DNA from: Paragonimus westermani
Lineage: Eukaryota > Platyhelminthes > Trematoda > Plagiorchiida > Troglotrematidae
Direction of reading: 5' to 3'
Assembly: GCA_008508345.1 (NCBI GenBank)
Contig: QNGE01001006.1
Span: 137,387 to 201,386 of the forward strand
Length of the DNA stretch: 64,000 bases
The first letter of the stretch is position 1, and each line of letters opens with the position of its first letter. Position numbers and translations under genes: made by a program. Below, in pieces: positions 34,916-47,583 of this stretch. Below the pieces are notes generated by a model. It was not told the origin of the DNA. It made no database searches and saw nothing but the letters and a program-made list of their open reading frames with translations.

Positions 34916-35054
34916 CTACACCATTTTGTTAGTGTCCATAGAAATTTCCTTCTTCGGGGCCATGCTTTGGTGATCTGGTAATTACTATTGAGGTTTGTTT
35001 CTACAGTTTTTTTTATCGATATTGTGCAAATTAAATGCAGTTCGTGTGACAGGT

Positions 35055-35076
35055 TGCCATTGACCTGCCATTGACC
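35055..35076. repeat. Perfect 11-base tandem duplication
   Basis: TGCCATTGACC occurs twice in succession. Confidence 0.9.
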
Positions 35077-37205
35077 TGGCTTTCTGTAAAGATGTTGACA
35101 CGTTGAGAAGAAAAACGCTAACGGCCAAAACAGCATGAAATCGCACCTGGAGACTAATTAGGGTGGGGCAGTCGTACTACACTGGTATAAAAGAAAATTG
35201 AATTCTGCTGCCAACATGGTTCTGCATAGACGCCGGAGGTTAACAAAAATCTTTGACACCAAGTTGGCAACTTATACGTAGACTAGTACTATAATCATTA
35301 ACTAAAAATATCTTCAAATATGTTTATCTAAATGCAAATAGTCAACGTTGTTGGATAGTAGTGTGGAGACTTCTGAGCAAATGGGGGACAGGTCAGACAA
35401 ATTACTTCACACTGTCTTGCTTCACGATCAAACCGAAAAGCTGCTATCAAGCAGGTCGTCCCATTCGGAGTCGAACTTCCTGGTAAGGCTTAGAAACTGT
35501 ACCGTCGAATAAACAGGCTTTTCAACGATATTCCGGAACTGTTCTTTATCGAGTGACTTTCCGTAAAACTATTCAAAAATAAATGAAATTTGCATTGAAC
35601 GAAAATCTTTCAAACAGTTGAGTCTCTAGTAATTTCACTCTCCAGATTACGAATTTATTGCAGTCGCTTAGTTGACTAGCCATGTTGTTAACAGTGCTTC
35701 GAAAACAAACAATACGCACTAATCCCAATAGAACTGATAGTGTGTATAACATCGCCAAAATCCGATTGCGTTTCATACCGATATATGTCAATAACCACAG
35801 AAGTCAGCAAGTATTCATTGTCTACGCGGAAATATCGCCGGGTGAACAATTGAGCAACTCCTGTTACTAGCCAAGCTTTAAGCGGTTCAGCAAATAAAGG
35901 CAAGAAAATAAATGGGTCATCGAGTGCAATCACGTTGATCATTGGAGAGTCATTGGCAGTTAGTCATGACGCTGTCCAATGGATCGTTCAGGCTAGCCAC
36001 AATACGGGTTATAAACAAATACGCACAAGGTAAGCTACCTCCAACATGTTAAGAAAACATGAGGATGGATAGCATCGTAAAACACAGTAAGTTTGTCACT
36101 TTCATTAGTGCAGTTAGGAGTCAGATGGACAGCGCAAGGTGAATAAAATTTGCAAATAAACTGGCTGCGTACTTTTAACCAACCTCTATTTTTGAGATGC
36201 ATACAAAGTAACACAATCTGACCAATGTCCATCAGGTTTGCTCAATATGATTTGAACATTAATAATAAGATCCCTGACTGGCTTTCTAACCAATCTGCTT
36301 TGATTTCGGCACATCAATGTGCTCCTATCGGTGGAATGCTCAAGACGTGTGAAGCTAGGTTGCTGCTGTTTAGTGTTGTAGGTTATTTTGATTATTTCTA
36401 ATGACGCGATGGAGTTGGTCACTCCATCTTATAGAGGCTAATGAGTTACCTCTGCTGATATAGGTTCGGGGTTAAAATAGGCGGGTACTTATCACACTCT
36501 ACTTCAGCGACGTTTTCAAACGAGGATCCATTCTGGAGATTTTGTTGTTCATGTTACTCAACATTCATTGAAGGATTACTGTCTAGCGATTAAGGTTACT
36601 GAGTTTTGGCTATAAAATTTAGCTGGTTGTTAACAGTTGGAATATTTTGGAAATCCTACACTGAACCCATCACTTTTACTTGGGCACATACAATGTTTGT
36701 TCGCTGTTGGAACTGTTTCGTTTGCTATCTCAGCGACATCTCAACACTTTTATTCGTATGCAAGAAAAGACCGTAGAACACAGTTGTGTGCGTTCTGAAG
36801 TTGCTTTCAGATTGCACTGACATGGCTAATGCGGCACAAGTAACACCACACCCGCTGGCAATAACCTGTAGATTCATTCACTTTAAAGCAGCTTAAGCTG
36901 TCATCAACACCCTAGTCCATCTGAACCTGCGAAAGATAAATCGTCATTTAAATTTCAGAGTTTGGTAGCATTTGTTCACATTCTTCAAAGGCGATTGTTT
37001 AAGAAATTCTCAACCCACCAGAGTTAGCATTAGCTCAAGTCTAATTGCACCCCAAGTGCGTTTTCAGTGCCCAAAATCTCACACATTGATCCATACATCA
37101 AAGCACCTATAACTAATTATGGCTGGACTTGACTTGTCATCCTATAATACAAGAATATGCAAACTATGATCTAACTGGTAGACAGAGGTGTACCGTTATT
37201 AACAG

Positions 37206-37341
37206 TTCATATTCCAATGCATCCCTAAACTCGGTGGGCGTGTTTGAACGAGTTCAGTTGTATGACAAGATGAACAGCAGAAACCTGAGCGACAATGAGT
37301 GTTATAGATTTCACGGCTATCTTGATAATCCATTCCCACAG
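37206..37341 (+). CDS. Candidate plus-strand exon
   Basis: Acceptor GTACCGTTATTAACAG, donor CCACAG followed by GTAACA; one base plus 45 codons, ending phase 0. Begins SYSNASLNSVGVFERVQLYD, ends ECYRFHGYLDNPFPQ. Hydrophilic and even in composition. The frame is open further upstream, so the acceptor is not unique. No homology recognised. Confidence 0.25.
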
Positions 37342-38531
37342 GTAACAGGATTTAAATTCCTGCCGAAGTGCTGCCCCTGCGTGCTACGTTGTTTTATTCT
37401 CTTCTGAGTGTGATTTACCATTCCCACTGTTTCCTGAGTGCTGTCATGTTAACCACATATCAACGAGTAATAACGGGCACATCAGCAGTAATTTGTTTTG
37501 TATGAGTCTGCGAACTTAAGTACCTGTCAAATGTAGTTAGAAAATCAGTCACTGTCCAGTTGTTCAACAAAAAATGTAATTGTAACCGCGCTTTGTAACT
37601 AACAACCTGCAAATTGCATTACCATTAATCGTAATATTGACTACAAGAAACACAGTATGTAAAGGTCCCGGCTCATACTAAGGTGATGTGCATGAAACAA
37701 ATTGAGCAACTTTCATCTAGTAATGACTCCAGTTTAGAGAAACAGTTTTTAGCTTCTGAATGGTGCAAAAATGATAACTGTTCGCTTGGTTCAAGTTGTA
37801 ACCGATTTATCTAGAAACTTGTACCTTTTGTTTTCAGTTTTATTCCACGAGATCAAGACACGCTAGGTAGCGACTGATAAGCTCATTTCTGTGAGGAAAG
37901 CCTATCATAATTTTTGGCAGTATATTCAATAAACGCTTTCGCCGAGTACGTCGTCAGTACATCAGTAATCATGGAAAGCATATTCTACGATTAAGCTAAC
38001 TATGGTTTGCCATTATACTAGCGGACAGTCAAACGTTTAGGTACACTGGCTTCTTAATGTATTGAAACTAAAAAATAACGAACTAATTAAGTATGAACTA
38101 AATGGGTTGACACTTACATCAGAACCACAGAAGCTAACACCGGTCATCAAAACAGTATGGCTATTTGACTGACCGTCTCAGAACATGGGAGCTTCCCAGT
38201 TTTAGCATGAAAACAAATGGGTGCTTCATGCAATCGGATTAATCGGTAGACGCTCCACTCGCATTTTGGGTAGACAACCATTACGACTATCGCCCATACG
38301 TCCCATCTAACCTTTAAGGGGTATTGGTATAACGCGGACTTCAATAACTCAGAACTGCTAACAGTTAGGTTCACACAAACGCACGTAAAACCCAGCGCTA
38401 CTAATATTTGCTTGATTTGTAAGACAAAAGAACGTTATGTTGTGAATATTCCTCATACTCACCGAAAACGTCTTAGACCGGCCTGCCACTTGGATAGGTA
38501 CGAGGATAAAATGTCAGAGGATTGTGTATAC

Positions 38532-38652
38532 CTTGCTCACACAGACTATTGCTTAATTCAGTGATCAACTTGTGAAGTAGCGGGTCTTGGTGGGATGTGG
38601 TCAGATTCTTTTGAGCAATGAGATCATTCCAATTTGTACAATGTATGCGGCC
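38532..38652 (-). CDS. Candidate internal exon of the same unrecognised minus-strand gene
   Basis: Acceptor CGAACCGAACATACAG (weak pyrimidine tract), 40 codons plus one base, donor CAAG followed by GTATAC. Reads GRIHCTNWNDLIAQKNLTTS, then HQDPLLHKLITELSNSLCEQ. Even composition and helical pattern look coding. The frame stays open past this donor to a TAA at 38473, and an alternative strong donor (CG, GTGAGT) lies near 38463 in another frame, so the 3' border is uncertain. Function not recognised. Confidence 0.33.
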
Positions 38653-41600
38653 CTGTATGTTCGGTTCGATTGAATGGGTATCAAACAACAAAGCATTTAT
38701 CTTACAGTATGTGACTTTTAAAGAAATGTTTTTGTTTCATGTGAAAGTTTTCTGAGGAAGATCGTGTCATTTCCTTCAGCCTAATGATACCCTAAAAACT
38801 GTGGAGTATGTAAAGACTAGTTAGACGCTAGCTACAGAAAGAAGCAAGATTTAAGCACAAAGTTTAGATGTGAAACTGACCAGTGACACGATGCCCACCT
38901 TTTCCATGAAAATACAAGAATGTTTAGAAATGGCTACCGACAGACTGCTGCGTGTACTGGACATACACAAGTTACCTTGGCTATTGAACACAGAAGGATA
39001 TCAGAACTTAAATGTACAACCGTACTGATCACTAGGTGTAACAGTAGAGGCGCAATGGGCGTTTGTATAGTCAAGACGGTTGGAAACTTGGTTACTTTTT
39101 AATACGGCATCTAACCTCAACAGAAGTATAGAACAACACTACACTTAATGTGGTTGACTAACGGCAATATTGTAAACTAAAATAGCAACTACTGACAAGC
39201 CTGGGAGAGGCAGTAGCACACGCATGTCCAAAAGCATCATAAGATCATCTGTAACAATATCAGGTCCAGTAGAGTGAGATTGGTAACGAAATTAGGCAAT
39301 CGAGTTATGGTTCCATATTCTTACCAAAGAGAGTTTTGAAGCGAATTTGGAATATAGCTACTATATGTGATTCACTCAAGGCTCAAGAGGTTTCATGAAT
39401 AGTTATCAACTTCACACCACTTTGTTAATCTCTTCTCTTTTTCCACCAACAATGCGGAAAGCAAGACTCAGGCGTCTCTGAAACTAAGTCCGTGTGAGTC
39501 ATTGAAAATAAACACCGGTGACAATCCGCGTTCCCTTTAATCACGTAGGCTGTTATTGCTCAGGTTCGCAAAGTCTAGTGTTCAGATTTCACAGTCTGGT
39601 TTTCACTAACGACTAGGAGTTTGAAATTAACACTATATTACAGTTCTGCACTCGTTTTTTTGTATGCTTCCAAAAGACAGAAGAATAATGAAGATCACGC
39701 TGCCTTAATATGTCTGTGGAAACCACGCTTCACCAGGACGGTTAGAAGAAATAAACTTCACTTGATCACAAATTAAGATAACATCAGCAGATGTACGTGG
39801 GAGTAAGTGTTAAGTCAAGTCAGTCTGACAACAGCATAGAAGGAAGCAAAACCAACAGTTTTATGAAGGGCGAACCACAACAACAACGAGGAAGACCACC
39901 AAAATAGAAGAAAATACTAGTCGATTTTTGTCACAATGTCAAAGTAAAATTGGCTGAGTCCGCATTGCGATTTGGCAAACAGAAATGGGTATTTTTGGCG
40001 ATGATGATGATGCAAACTGAACAAGATCTTATTGAACAAGACTGGCGGCAATGTGCGCGGTTTGCTAGAAAATAGATTTTAGTGTTCCCTTATCATTCTT
40101 GAGTAAAATATTTTAAATCCATGAATGCACTTTCATGTGTGAGCTGGTTCACATCATCCTAAGAACAATTATTGTGAAGCGTTCAGTAAGACTTAGAACA
40201 AACAGATTTGCAACCAAGCCGCTATCTGCTAAGAGAAATGTGAGGTTTACCATGGTATGGTGAGGTGTACATCACTTCAGTTTGCCAGATATATTACTGC
40301 GGTAGGTTTATATACCTCAGATATCAACAAACGCAAGCTTGTATTGTTGTGATAATGACCTTATAGTACGCAAACTATCGATGAAAACAGAAACTGTTTT
40401 TTTCTGGCTGATGGTCTTAAAATTTTTACACATCTAGGATAAGAAAACTGCTTATCAGTTGGAATATAACATCGAATAACACACCTTCGCAATAGAGATG
40501 TGGAAACTTTTTAAAGAAAGAACACATCCTAAATTAAACCCGTTGGTAGCTTGCAGTAAAAACTCAAACGTTTTGTGTGTCATTTATGTTATAAAAAAAC
40601 TTCATTCATACGAAATCTAACGTAGCCTGACAACTGAGCCAATCAGCAGCAGCATCTAGTGAAACATTTGACGTGACGATCTGAATTGTTTACCCAAAAT
40701 GTAGCTGACATGAAGTGTCTCAAACCACACGAATAATCTGTTGCAATTACATCAGCCAGATATTGTTTTGGAAATAAAATATGCGCGAACAACTATCCTC
40801 TCGTTGTGTAACTGAAATGAAGTTATGAGACAGACTAACAAAAATCGAAGATAACCAAAAATTTCACAAATAAAACTAGTCTGAGACTACGAACTCAAAC
40901 AACTCGTTTATTGCAAATGTTTCAAACTTCGAATTGCCTTAGCCGTTGCGATCAATCGGAAGTCCTTTTTTCAGTGTTTTTCAAAGTATATTTTAAATTG
41001 TTCAACACTGCATGGTTGAAATTTAAACTCACCCCGATGATGAGAGCTACAGAAGAGATGAACTATAGTTCTAGTTGAGAATATAGTAGAACTGAGAACA
41101 ATCACCCAGATTTTTTGATCGTATGTTTCGTTGAATCACACGATTACCTAATGGCAAATTTTATATGAAACCTCTATAGTAACCTTGAGAGTTGATTAGT
41201 CCATCGATTAAAACAAGTTCGGTATAACCAAAAATGATAGTTTTCTTTGTAACAGATAACAAATTGAATTACTTTCACCTAATACATGTGTGAATTATGC
41301 TGCGAAAAATCTTTTCAACGTTGCTTGAGTATTCGAGGTAGAAATTTATGTCGTCAAGTTAGCGGAGATCGCTTTAGTTTACTTATGAATGACTGTCAAT
41401 CGGAATGGCGTGTTTGTTCAGAATGACTTAATTTACCGCTGGTTGAGATATGATAATTTTGTTTAAGCAACGTGAAAGTCTGTGCAGGATTGACAGTTAA
41501 GAGGCAACTGAAGGAAGGCCTAGATTTTCTTAATATATATATATATACCAAAGTTTCGTCTCATTTTTAGGTTCGAATTTAATCAACGGTCAATTGCCAG

Positions 41601-42582
41601 AACAACTTAATTCTGAGTGAACCATATCCATCGTTTGGAAGCACTGAAACCTTTTATTCTCTCGTATTCTGCACTAGAAAATAGCTTATTCATAACCGGT
41701 TGTTTCAAGGTTTGGAAATAAGATGAAAGGTCAACAGGATCGGTAAAACAATAACATTTCAGTTTGTTGAAAATCTTTTTCATATCTTTAGAACTGTTAA
41801 GCGCATATCACTCGAGGAGTAAGCTGAAATTCACCGGTACATACACAACCACTCAGGTGCTGCCTTGGCTTAAACCACATTGTGATTTGGACGTAGTGTT
41901 TTTTGGTGACCTTTCGTCACACATCTTTGTTCACATTTTCGTTCATGACGCTCACACCATTGTGGTTCGCTGCCCCTTTCTTGCTTCTATTTCAAATGCC
42001 CATTCGCCGCTCTATCAAAATGAGTTATATGACACTAAGGTCTTGTTAGAAATAGTCAGTCTATTGTGCACTGACCGCTTAGTTTAATTGACTGCTTAAA
42101 CAGAAACTTTGGTTTGAATGAGTTGAACCATGTTCGAGTCCCAGAAAATTGGAATACCTTCAAGTTTTTGACACCTCACAATCTCCAGATGTAAACATAA
42201 ATATAACGAATATGTTGATTTGTGATCCGTATGACATCGATCATAGGACAAAGTCGATGCAATTGAAAATGTGTTCTACTGAAACACTCTGGAAAACAGA
42301 CTAATTTTGGTGCCTCTCTTTTATTTCGTTTCATGAACTCCAAAGGACAAAGTGATAAGACGAAGACAATTTTTTTCTGTCCTGAATGACACTATGTTAT
42401 GTTGAAAAAAGTTGAGCGCACGTGAATGTAAACCTTTTTGAATGAATCCCAAGTCGAGATGCTATGAATTCTGTTTTTCACACAAACGATCAGTTCATTC
42501 ATTATGCGCTGCCTGTATGAGGCTTGGATACACAACAGATTATATACTTAACGCAGAGAATAAATGTCACACTCCTACTTAC
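38653..42582. other. No gene recognised (putative intron)
   Basis: AT-rich, few open frames above 60 codons. An open frame at 41764-42087 (+) has no recognisable homology. Confidence 0.45.
41533..41547. repeat. AT dinucleotide microsatellite
   Basis: Uninterrupted alternating A and T, about eight units; the longest perfect dinucleotide run noticed in the window. Confidence 0.9.
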
Positions 42583-42658
42583 TTTGTGTAACCTTCCTTT
42601 TTGTGGATTGTCGATGTGATAATTCTTATGGAAAGTTAGCATCAGCTTTTCACGCAGA
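42583..42658 (-). CDS. Candidate internal exon of the same unrecognised minus-strand gene
   Basis: A pyrimidine-rich acceptor (CTTACTTACCTTCTTTGACAAAG) and donor CACAAA followed by GTAAGT bound 76 bases: one base plus LREKLMLTFHKNYHIDNPQK and GRLHK. It ends at phase 0, matching the phase-0 start at 38652. The peptide is basic. The splice signals are among the best seen outside the transporter; there is no homology I can name. Confidence 0.35.
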
Positions 42659-44126
42659 CTTTGTCAAAGAAGGTAAGTAAGCGCATCCTTCGTTTTAACG
42701 CCTGTATTCTGCCTGTTTAGTGTGAGAGTGTCAAATTAGGGCTTACAACTATGAAGTTCTCAAACCATCTCTCGTTAGGTACACGCATGGCACATCAATG
42801 CGTTTTACACTTCCAAAAAGATTCTGTTTATTTACGAAATTGGGTTCCGGTATGATTTGTCAAATAAGTTATGCAGTTTGCCGGTTCCTGTATCAAGATG
42901 TGGCTTTTGCGTTTTCGATCAATTCTTTAGCAAATCACCACTTCTGCACCTAATTACAAATTTGACTTATACTGTGTAAAATATGGCTTGACAACTACTC
43001 ATCATTGACGTTAGTAAAACTATCTCCATGAGTGAGATTAGAAGTTGCCTGGGAATTATTTTTTTGCGTCGCTTATTCATGTGTGTTGTGTTTTTCGCTT
43101 GAACAGTGAAGCAACCGCAATTTGGTTTTCTTCAACAATAAAGAAGACAGTTTATTCATCAAAAATCAAATACCTTCATCGACTTTCAGTTTCCGTATAA
43201 CTGATGTTTGCCTGGAAGTTATCGAACTGTGTCGCGTTATTTGTTCTGCAGGATCTTCATTTAAGATTGAGGCCTAATCTAGTGTAGTACTTGAACGTTG
43301 TTTCATGTATGCAAACAGATCCAGTCTCATCAACTGAATGAAGTGAGGTCAGTGGACCCAATGATTCAGAGAATTTACTCTAGATAACTACAAAAATAAA
43401 CCATCAGGTTCGGTGTCTCCTTTAGAAACCAGCAGCAAAACTGTCTTGTTATTCCTCAGATCTTACCCTCTCGGTAGGTCGAATATAAACTGATGATATT
43501 CTGTAAGTGTGAAGTAAAAAGCCGAATTTGTTCCAAAGCGTTAGATTGACAAATGTTGAAGTGATGAGCCAATGAAGTAGCGTTCAATTTATTATCCATC
43601 CAATGTAACTATTGATCGTTAAAACAGACAAAAAATCAGAACGAGTTAACTGAGGTGTATTCTGTGGATAAACCCCTTATGAGTTTTAAAGGAATGTGAA
43701 CTGTGCAGCAGTTACCAAAGATCGAATAAATTGTGAAACATGTCAGAAATTTTGTCATACGAATTTCACATATGGAACACAAATTTGGTGTCGTACGATT
43801 GGTCTTCTACATTTTTGGATACGTGCTATCCATACGTTTATCGTAATTAGCTAGTTGACTTGCTACCTAACTTTAAGCACATGTCAGTGCGTGGTGCACT
43901 GCTTCTGTCGTACAGCCATACTTATTCTGCGATTCATGTATTTGTTGATGTTTCTTATCCATAATAATTTGTGACACTGGGGGTTTTGTACAAAATATCT
44001 GCTTGTGTACCTGAGTTCAACAGTTTATGCGGAAATTAGAAGACTGTAATAAAAAAAATGAATGTTCATCTGGTATTTGAAACAACGATGAACTCGATGC
44101 TATGGTTGAATACTGTCTCGCCTCAC

Positions 44127-44188
44127 ACACATAGGAGCACGTTAAATGTGTTTGATTTGTCACCTGAAGTAAACGCATTGCCATCTAA
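44127..44188 (-). CDS. Weak candidate exon, same putative minus-strand gene
   Basis: Acceptor AACAGGCAG, 20 codons plus two bases, donor GT followed by GTGAGG. Reads LDGNAFTSGDKSNTFNVLLC. The phase-2 end would join the one-base start at 42658. The reading frame stays open about 28 codons further upstream, so other acceptors are possible. This is mainly a phase-compatible filler. Confidence 0.15.
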
Positions 44189-46834
44189 CTGCCTGTTGAG
44201 CGCTGTGTGAACATTGCTAACTGTTTGATTGTAAATGGTTTTAGGTTCTGAGCAAGATGTTTTACATCAGGATGAAAACTGACTAAAACTCACTCAATCA
44301 CTTCTCATACTACTTCGCATACTTTGGCCTCTCATAATATATTGTGGAATGTTGAAACATTACAAAACAGCTGGGATATTCTAAAACATAATGGCACCGT
44401 CCGTTTTGCTGCGCAATACTGCGGGAAGGAATAAGCGTATGGCGAACTTGTTGACCTCATAACTAATGAATTGAATAAAAAAGTTTTGGGTTTCGAAGCC
44501 ACAGTGAATAACGCAAACAGACAGCTAGATATCAGTTGTTCAAGAGAAACCAGTCATTAGATCGTGAATATCTTGTCACTTAAGTTTCAGCGTTATAGAT
44601 ATTTAGATGTATATAGTTGACATCAGTTGTGAAGACTGTGTACTCTGGTTACGGCTTCGTAACTTATTTGCTAAATCTACTACCTCTCTGTGCCTCTTGG
44701 TTGAAGCTCAGTCGTGACCCAAGTGTCCGCAATCGATCTCGCCCAAATGTACATTTTTTAAACAACAATTGCATATCTACTTGAAACATTTGTTAGTTCA
44801 CATTAATAGGCATAAAATATCCGGTACGAAGTCACGACCGCCAGTTACGGACGGATTGATAGTTCGATAATCATCAACTATCTAAACTGTACGTTTTCTG
44901 ACTTTATTCTGGGAACGGTGCAAATGCCGGCTTCCAATAAGCCTAAAGCAACTAAGTATTATGCACGTTATGTTATCAAAAACTTGATTTTCACCAATGC
45001 GCAGCATTTTTGTTAGTTTCATATGATTAAGAATTCCGTATTCACTTTACATCACTTGTAAAACTTTGTTTGAAAATGCCACTAAAGACAGACATGATAT
45101 CCACGAGAACTCGTGAGATGGCGATCCGGTTAACACAAAGCCAACTGAATTGGTCGATACTTCTAAACCGTGTTGCGCTTCCACTGTTGTGGAAAATAAG
45201 CTTCTCAAAATTTTGCTTACGCGAAGCTAATGAAATTTAGGCATATGCAGCGAATGTGTGAGTTGTATATGGCCTGAGAAGTGGGTTTTTTTCTAATGGT
45301 GCTATTTTATGAAAACCTTTCGAATAGATTTATTCATCATAAGCTCTAATCATCTTACAGTAGAATATATGTTAGTGCCTATCATCCGGAGAGTGTGGTT
45401 CGGAGAGTCGATTTTTATTTTGTTCTGCCGTTTTCATTCCTACGCCAACTGTTCATCTGCAGGTATAATTACATCTGAACAAGTTAAACGAAACGGCTTT
45501 CATGTCAACAGATGTTCACAATTAAATATATGAACTAACAACCAAACGCCAGATAAAAAGCCATCGATTTCAGCTCATTGTCTTCGTTAGAAGATACCAG
45601 AGTCAATGTGATTTGAAAGAGCACATTGAGGCACAGAAAAGCAAGACTATCTGCTACTTGGTCACCTCATTGTTCAGCTGCGGATATTCTTGTTTGTGAA
45701 AGGTTAAGCGCCTGCTGCTTCCAAAGTGCGAGAGTGAAACGTCGCCCGATCAACGATGATCTACGAAAAACGAACTATATGGTAATTTTTTGTTAATTTC
45801 ATCTTCAAATCAAGTAGTCTTTACAAAGAATGAAATCATTATGACCATAATATGGTTTCTAGTATGCACGTGACAGCAAAACACCCACCAGCTGCCCATG
45901 CTCAAGTCACACCAATAGAAAAGCATCAAGACCGACTACTTGTTATGGAAAGTAATAGCAAGTAGACAACGAATGCAAATTCACACTACTTAATACTGAT
46001 TTACTATCTGTCGGTACTGAAAACAACCCTTGCTGTTGTCAATACTAAGCGTATATTTAAATCAACTTTGGCCCTCTTCTTGTACTGGAAAGAAACGTGA
46101 GCGAAAGACAGGCAGTCCTATTCTGTAAGTTATTTCAATCGCATTGCCGATAGGCCCCAGAAAAATAACTTTTCGTGATAACGTGTGGATTGGCGTAACT
46201 GACAGTGATATGGACCAATTCCTGCTTTTTTAAACAAACCTTCCTTCCATATTTATCTATTGAAAGTGCCTCTAACTAATTCTCTAAAGAATTGACAACA
46301 AAATGTGTTGTTGTTTCATCTTAAACACAGTCAACCGTACCCTGATATACTTGTAATCTTAATCAATGTGAACAATCTCTCTAGTGTAAACGGAATTGTG
46401 GGCCACCACAAAAGCAGTCAGCTCCTTCCTATGTGCATCAAGGACTCACCGTTTCTTCCAAAGGATAACGGATGTTTGAAATTCCTTCACAAGCTTGGCT
46501 ACAAGAAAAACACCAAGAGTTATTGGTTATAATTCAACTCAGTTCATAAAGCCAAGTTTAGTTATAACGATACAAACTCCAAGGTTATGTGCTTGTGGGT
46601 GGATTTCATTGCACGAAGTCCTCTTCTTAAAACACTGCATTCTTTGCACCGGCTTCCCGTGGTTTCCCCGTGTCCGTGAGCGCAAACTTCTCACTCGTTG
46701 AAATTGATCCATCCAATATTCTTGTAGCCCAGTTGATCGTGGAATTAAAACTTATATGCAATAAACGCTAGAGACGTTCTACTCTTACTCCTCTGATTGT
46801 ACGCTAAGAGGCTCTACGCACGACGAGATCTGAA
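44189..46834. other. No gene recognised
   Basis: I looked here on the plus strand for upstream SCCPDH motifs and found none. Open frames at 45309-45533 and 46305-46701 are not recognisable. Confidence 0.45.
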
Positions 46835-47050
46835 ATGTCAAACCTTGGGAGTATATCCTTGACACAAACTCGCAGACCTTCCATGGATGCAGCTTTCACT
46901 AGCTTGGTTGTCACGCTAGTTTTAGCGCTAGGTAACTTGGTTGATATCCCCAAGGAGGGTGGAGTGCAAACTCCGGGTCAATTCTATCAGAACCTCAGTT
47001 TTTGCACAAATTCATCCCAGTGTGAGATATCAACTAATGAGGGTTTCTGA
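46835..47050 (+). pseudogene. C-terminal fragment resembling saccharopine dehydrogenase-like oxidoreductase
   Basis: Within the open frame, codons from about 46940 read DIPKEGGVQTPGQFYQNLSF. SCCPDH-family proteins end in a conserved segment of the form LPKxGGVFTPGAAF, preceded by a helix; the preceding FTSLVVTLVLALGNLV could be that helix. After TPG the expected FIxRL-type tail is not in frame, but a neighbouring frame offers EPQFLHKF, suggesting a frameshift. No upstream SCCPDH motifs (GFDSIP, ISGEPQF) were found on this strand. It could be a lone last exon with the rest unseen, a relic, or a coincidence. Confidence 0.35.
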
Positions 47051-47336
47051 AACTTTCCGCTAGTGCATGGACTTCCATGTGCGAAACAAATGACAGTGTT
47101 GTCATCAACTCATGTGAGCCAAAGAGTTGTCTATAACGATACCTTTGGGAATATACACTACGCACCCATATCAGTAATTCAGAATTAATGGAATCTTCTG
47201 CTTCTGATATGATAACCAATGACATCTCGTTGTACTTGTACAGACAAAATGTTTCCACCAACTTTGCTAACCCTTATTATCTCCTACTTGCTTGGTTGCT
47301 TGTAAGCAAATATTTGACCGTTTCATCGTGTTTCAG

Positions 47337-47446
47337 ATCTTGCTCACATCATTCAACGTATGGTTCTTCTCTTCAATCCATGGTTTCCAATTTCGTACCC
47401 TTTTTATCGGTCCCAATTGATAGCCGCTGCAGCGGCTGCATTGCAG
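47337..47446 (+). CDS. Candidate plus-strand exon, penultimate
   Basis: Acceptor GTTTCATCGTGTTTCAG and donor TTGCAG followed by GTAAGG, both good. Two bases plus 36 codons: LAHIIQRMVLLFNPWFPISY then PFYRSQLIAAAAAALQ. Another frame is also open across it, so the reading frame is not certain. A 56-base AG-ended gap (47447-47502) leads to a phase-matched terminal block at 47503-47583. No family recognised. Confidence 0.28.
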
Positions 47447-47502
47447 GTAAGGATTCTGTGGCAACCACTCACCTTATTTTGCACTCTGGTTCACAAATTC
47501 AG

Positions 47503-47583
47503 GCTGCATGGGTTGCACTAACATTGGCAATTGCCTATTCCGCTCTGATCAGACACACTAGATGGGGTTGCTTGACGAAGTAA
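47503..47583 (+). CDS. Candidate terminal exon following 47337-47446
   Basis: After TTCACAAATTCAG the frame runs 26 codons to TAA: AAWVALTLAIAYSALIRHTR then WGCLTK. This would be a membrane helix with a short basic tail at the protein's C-terminus. The link to the previous block rests on a very short predicted intron of 56 bases and matching phase 0. Confidence 0.22.
   Translation, partial: AAWVALTLAIAYSALIRHTRWGCLTK

Larger units (their letters stand above)
34916..38531. other. Putative intron; one opposite-strand candidate exon
   Basis: Contains the 11-base duplication at 35055 and the plus-strand block at 37206-37341. Otherwise nothing recognised. Confidence 0.45.
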
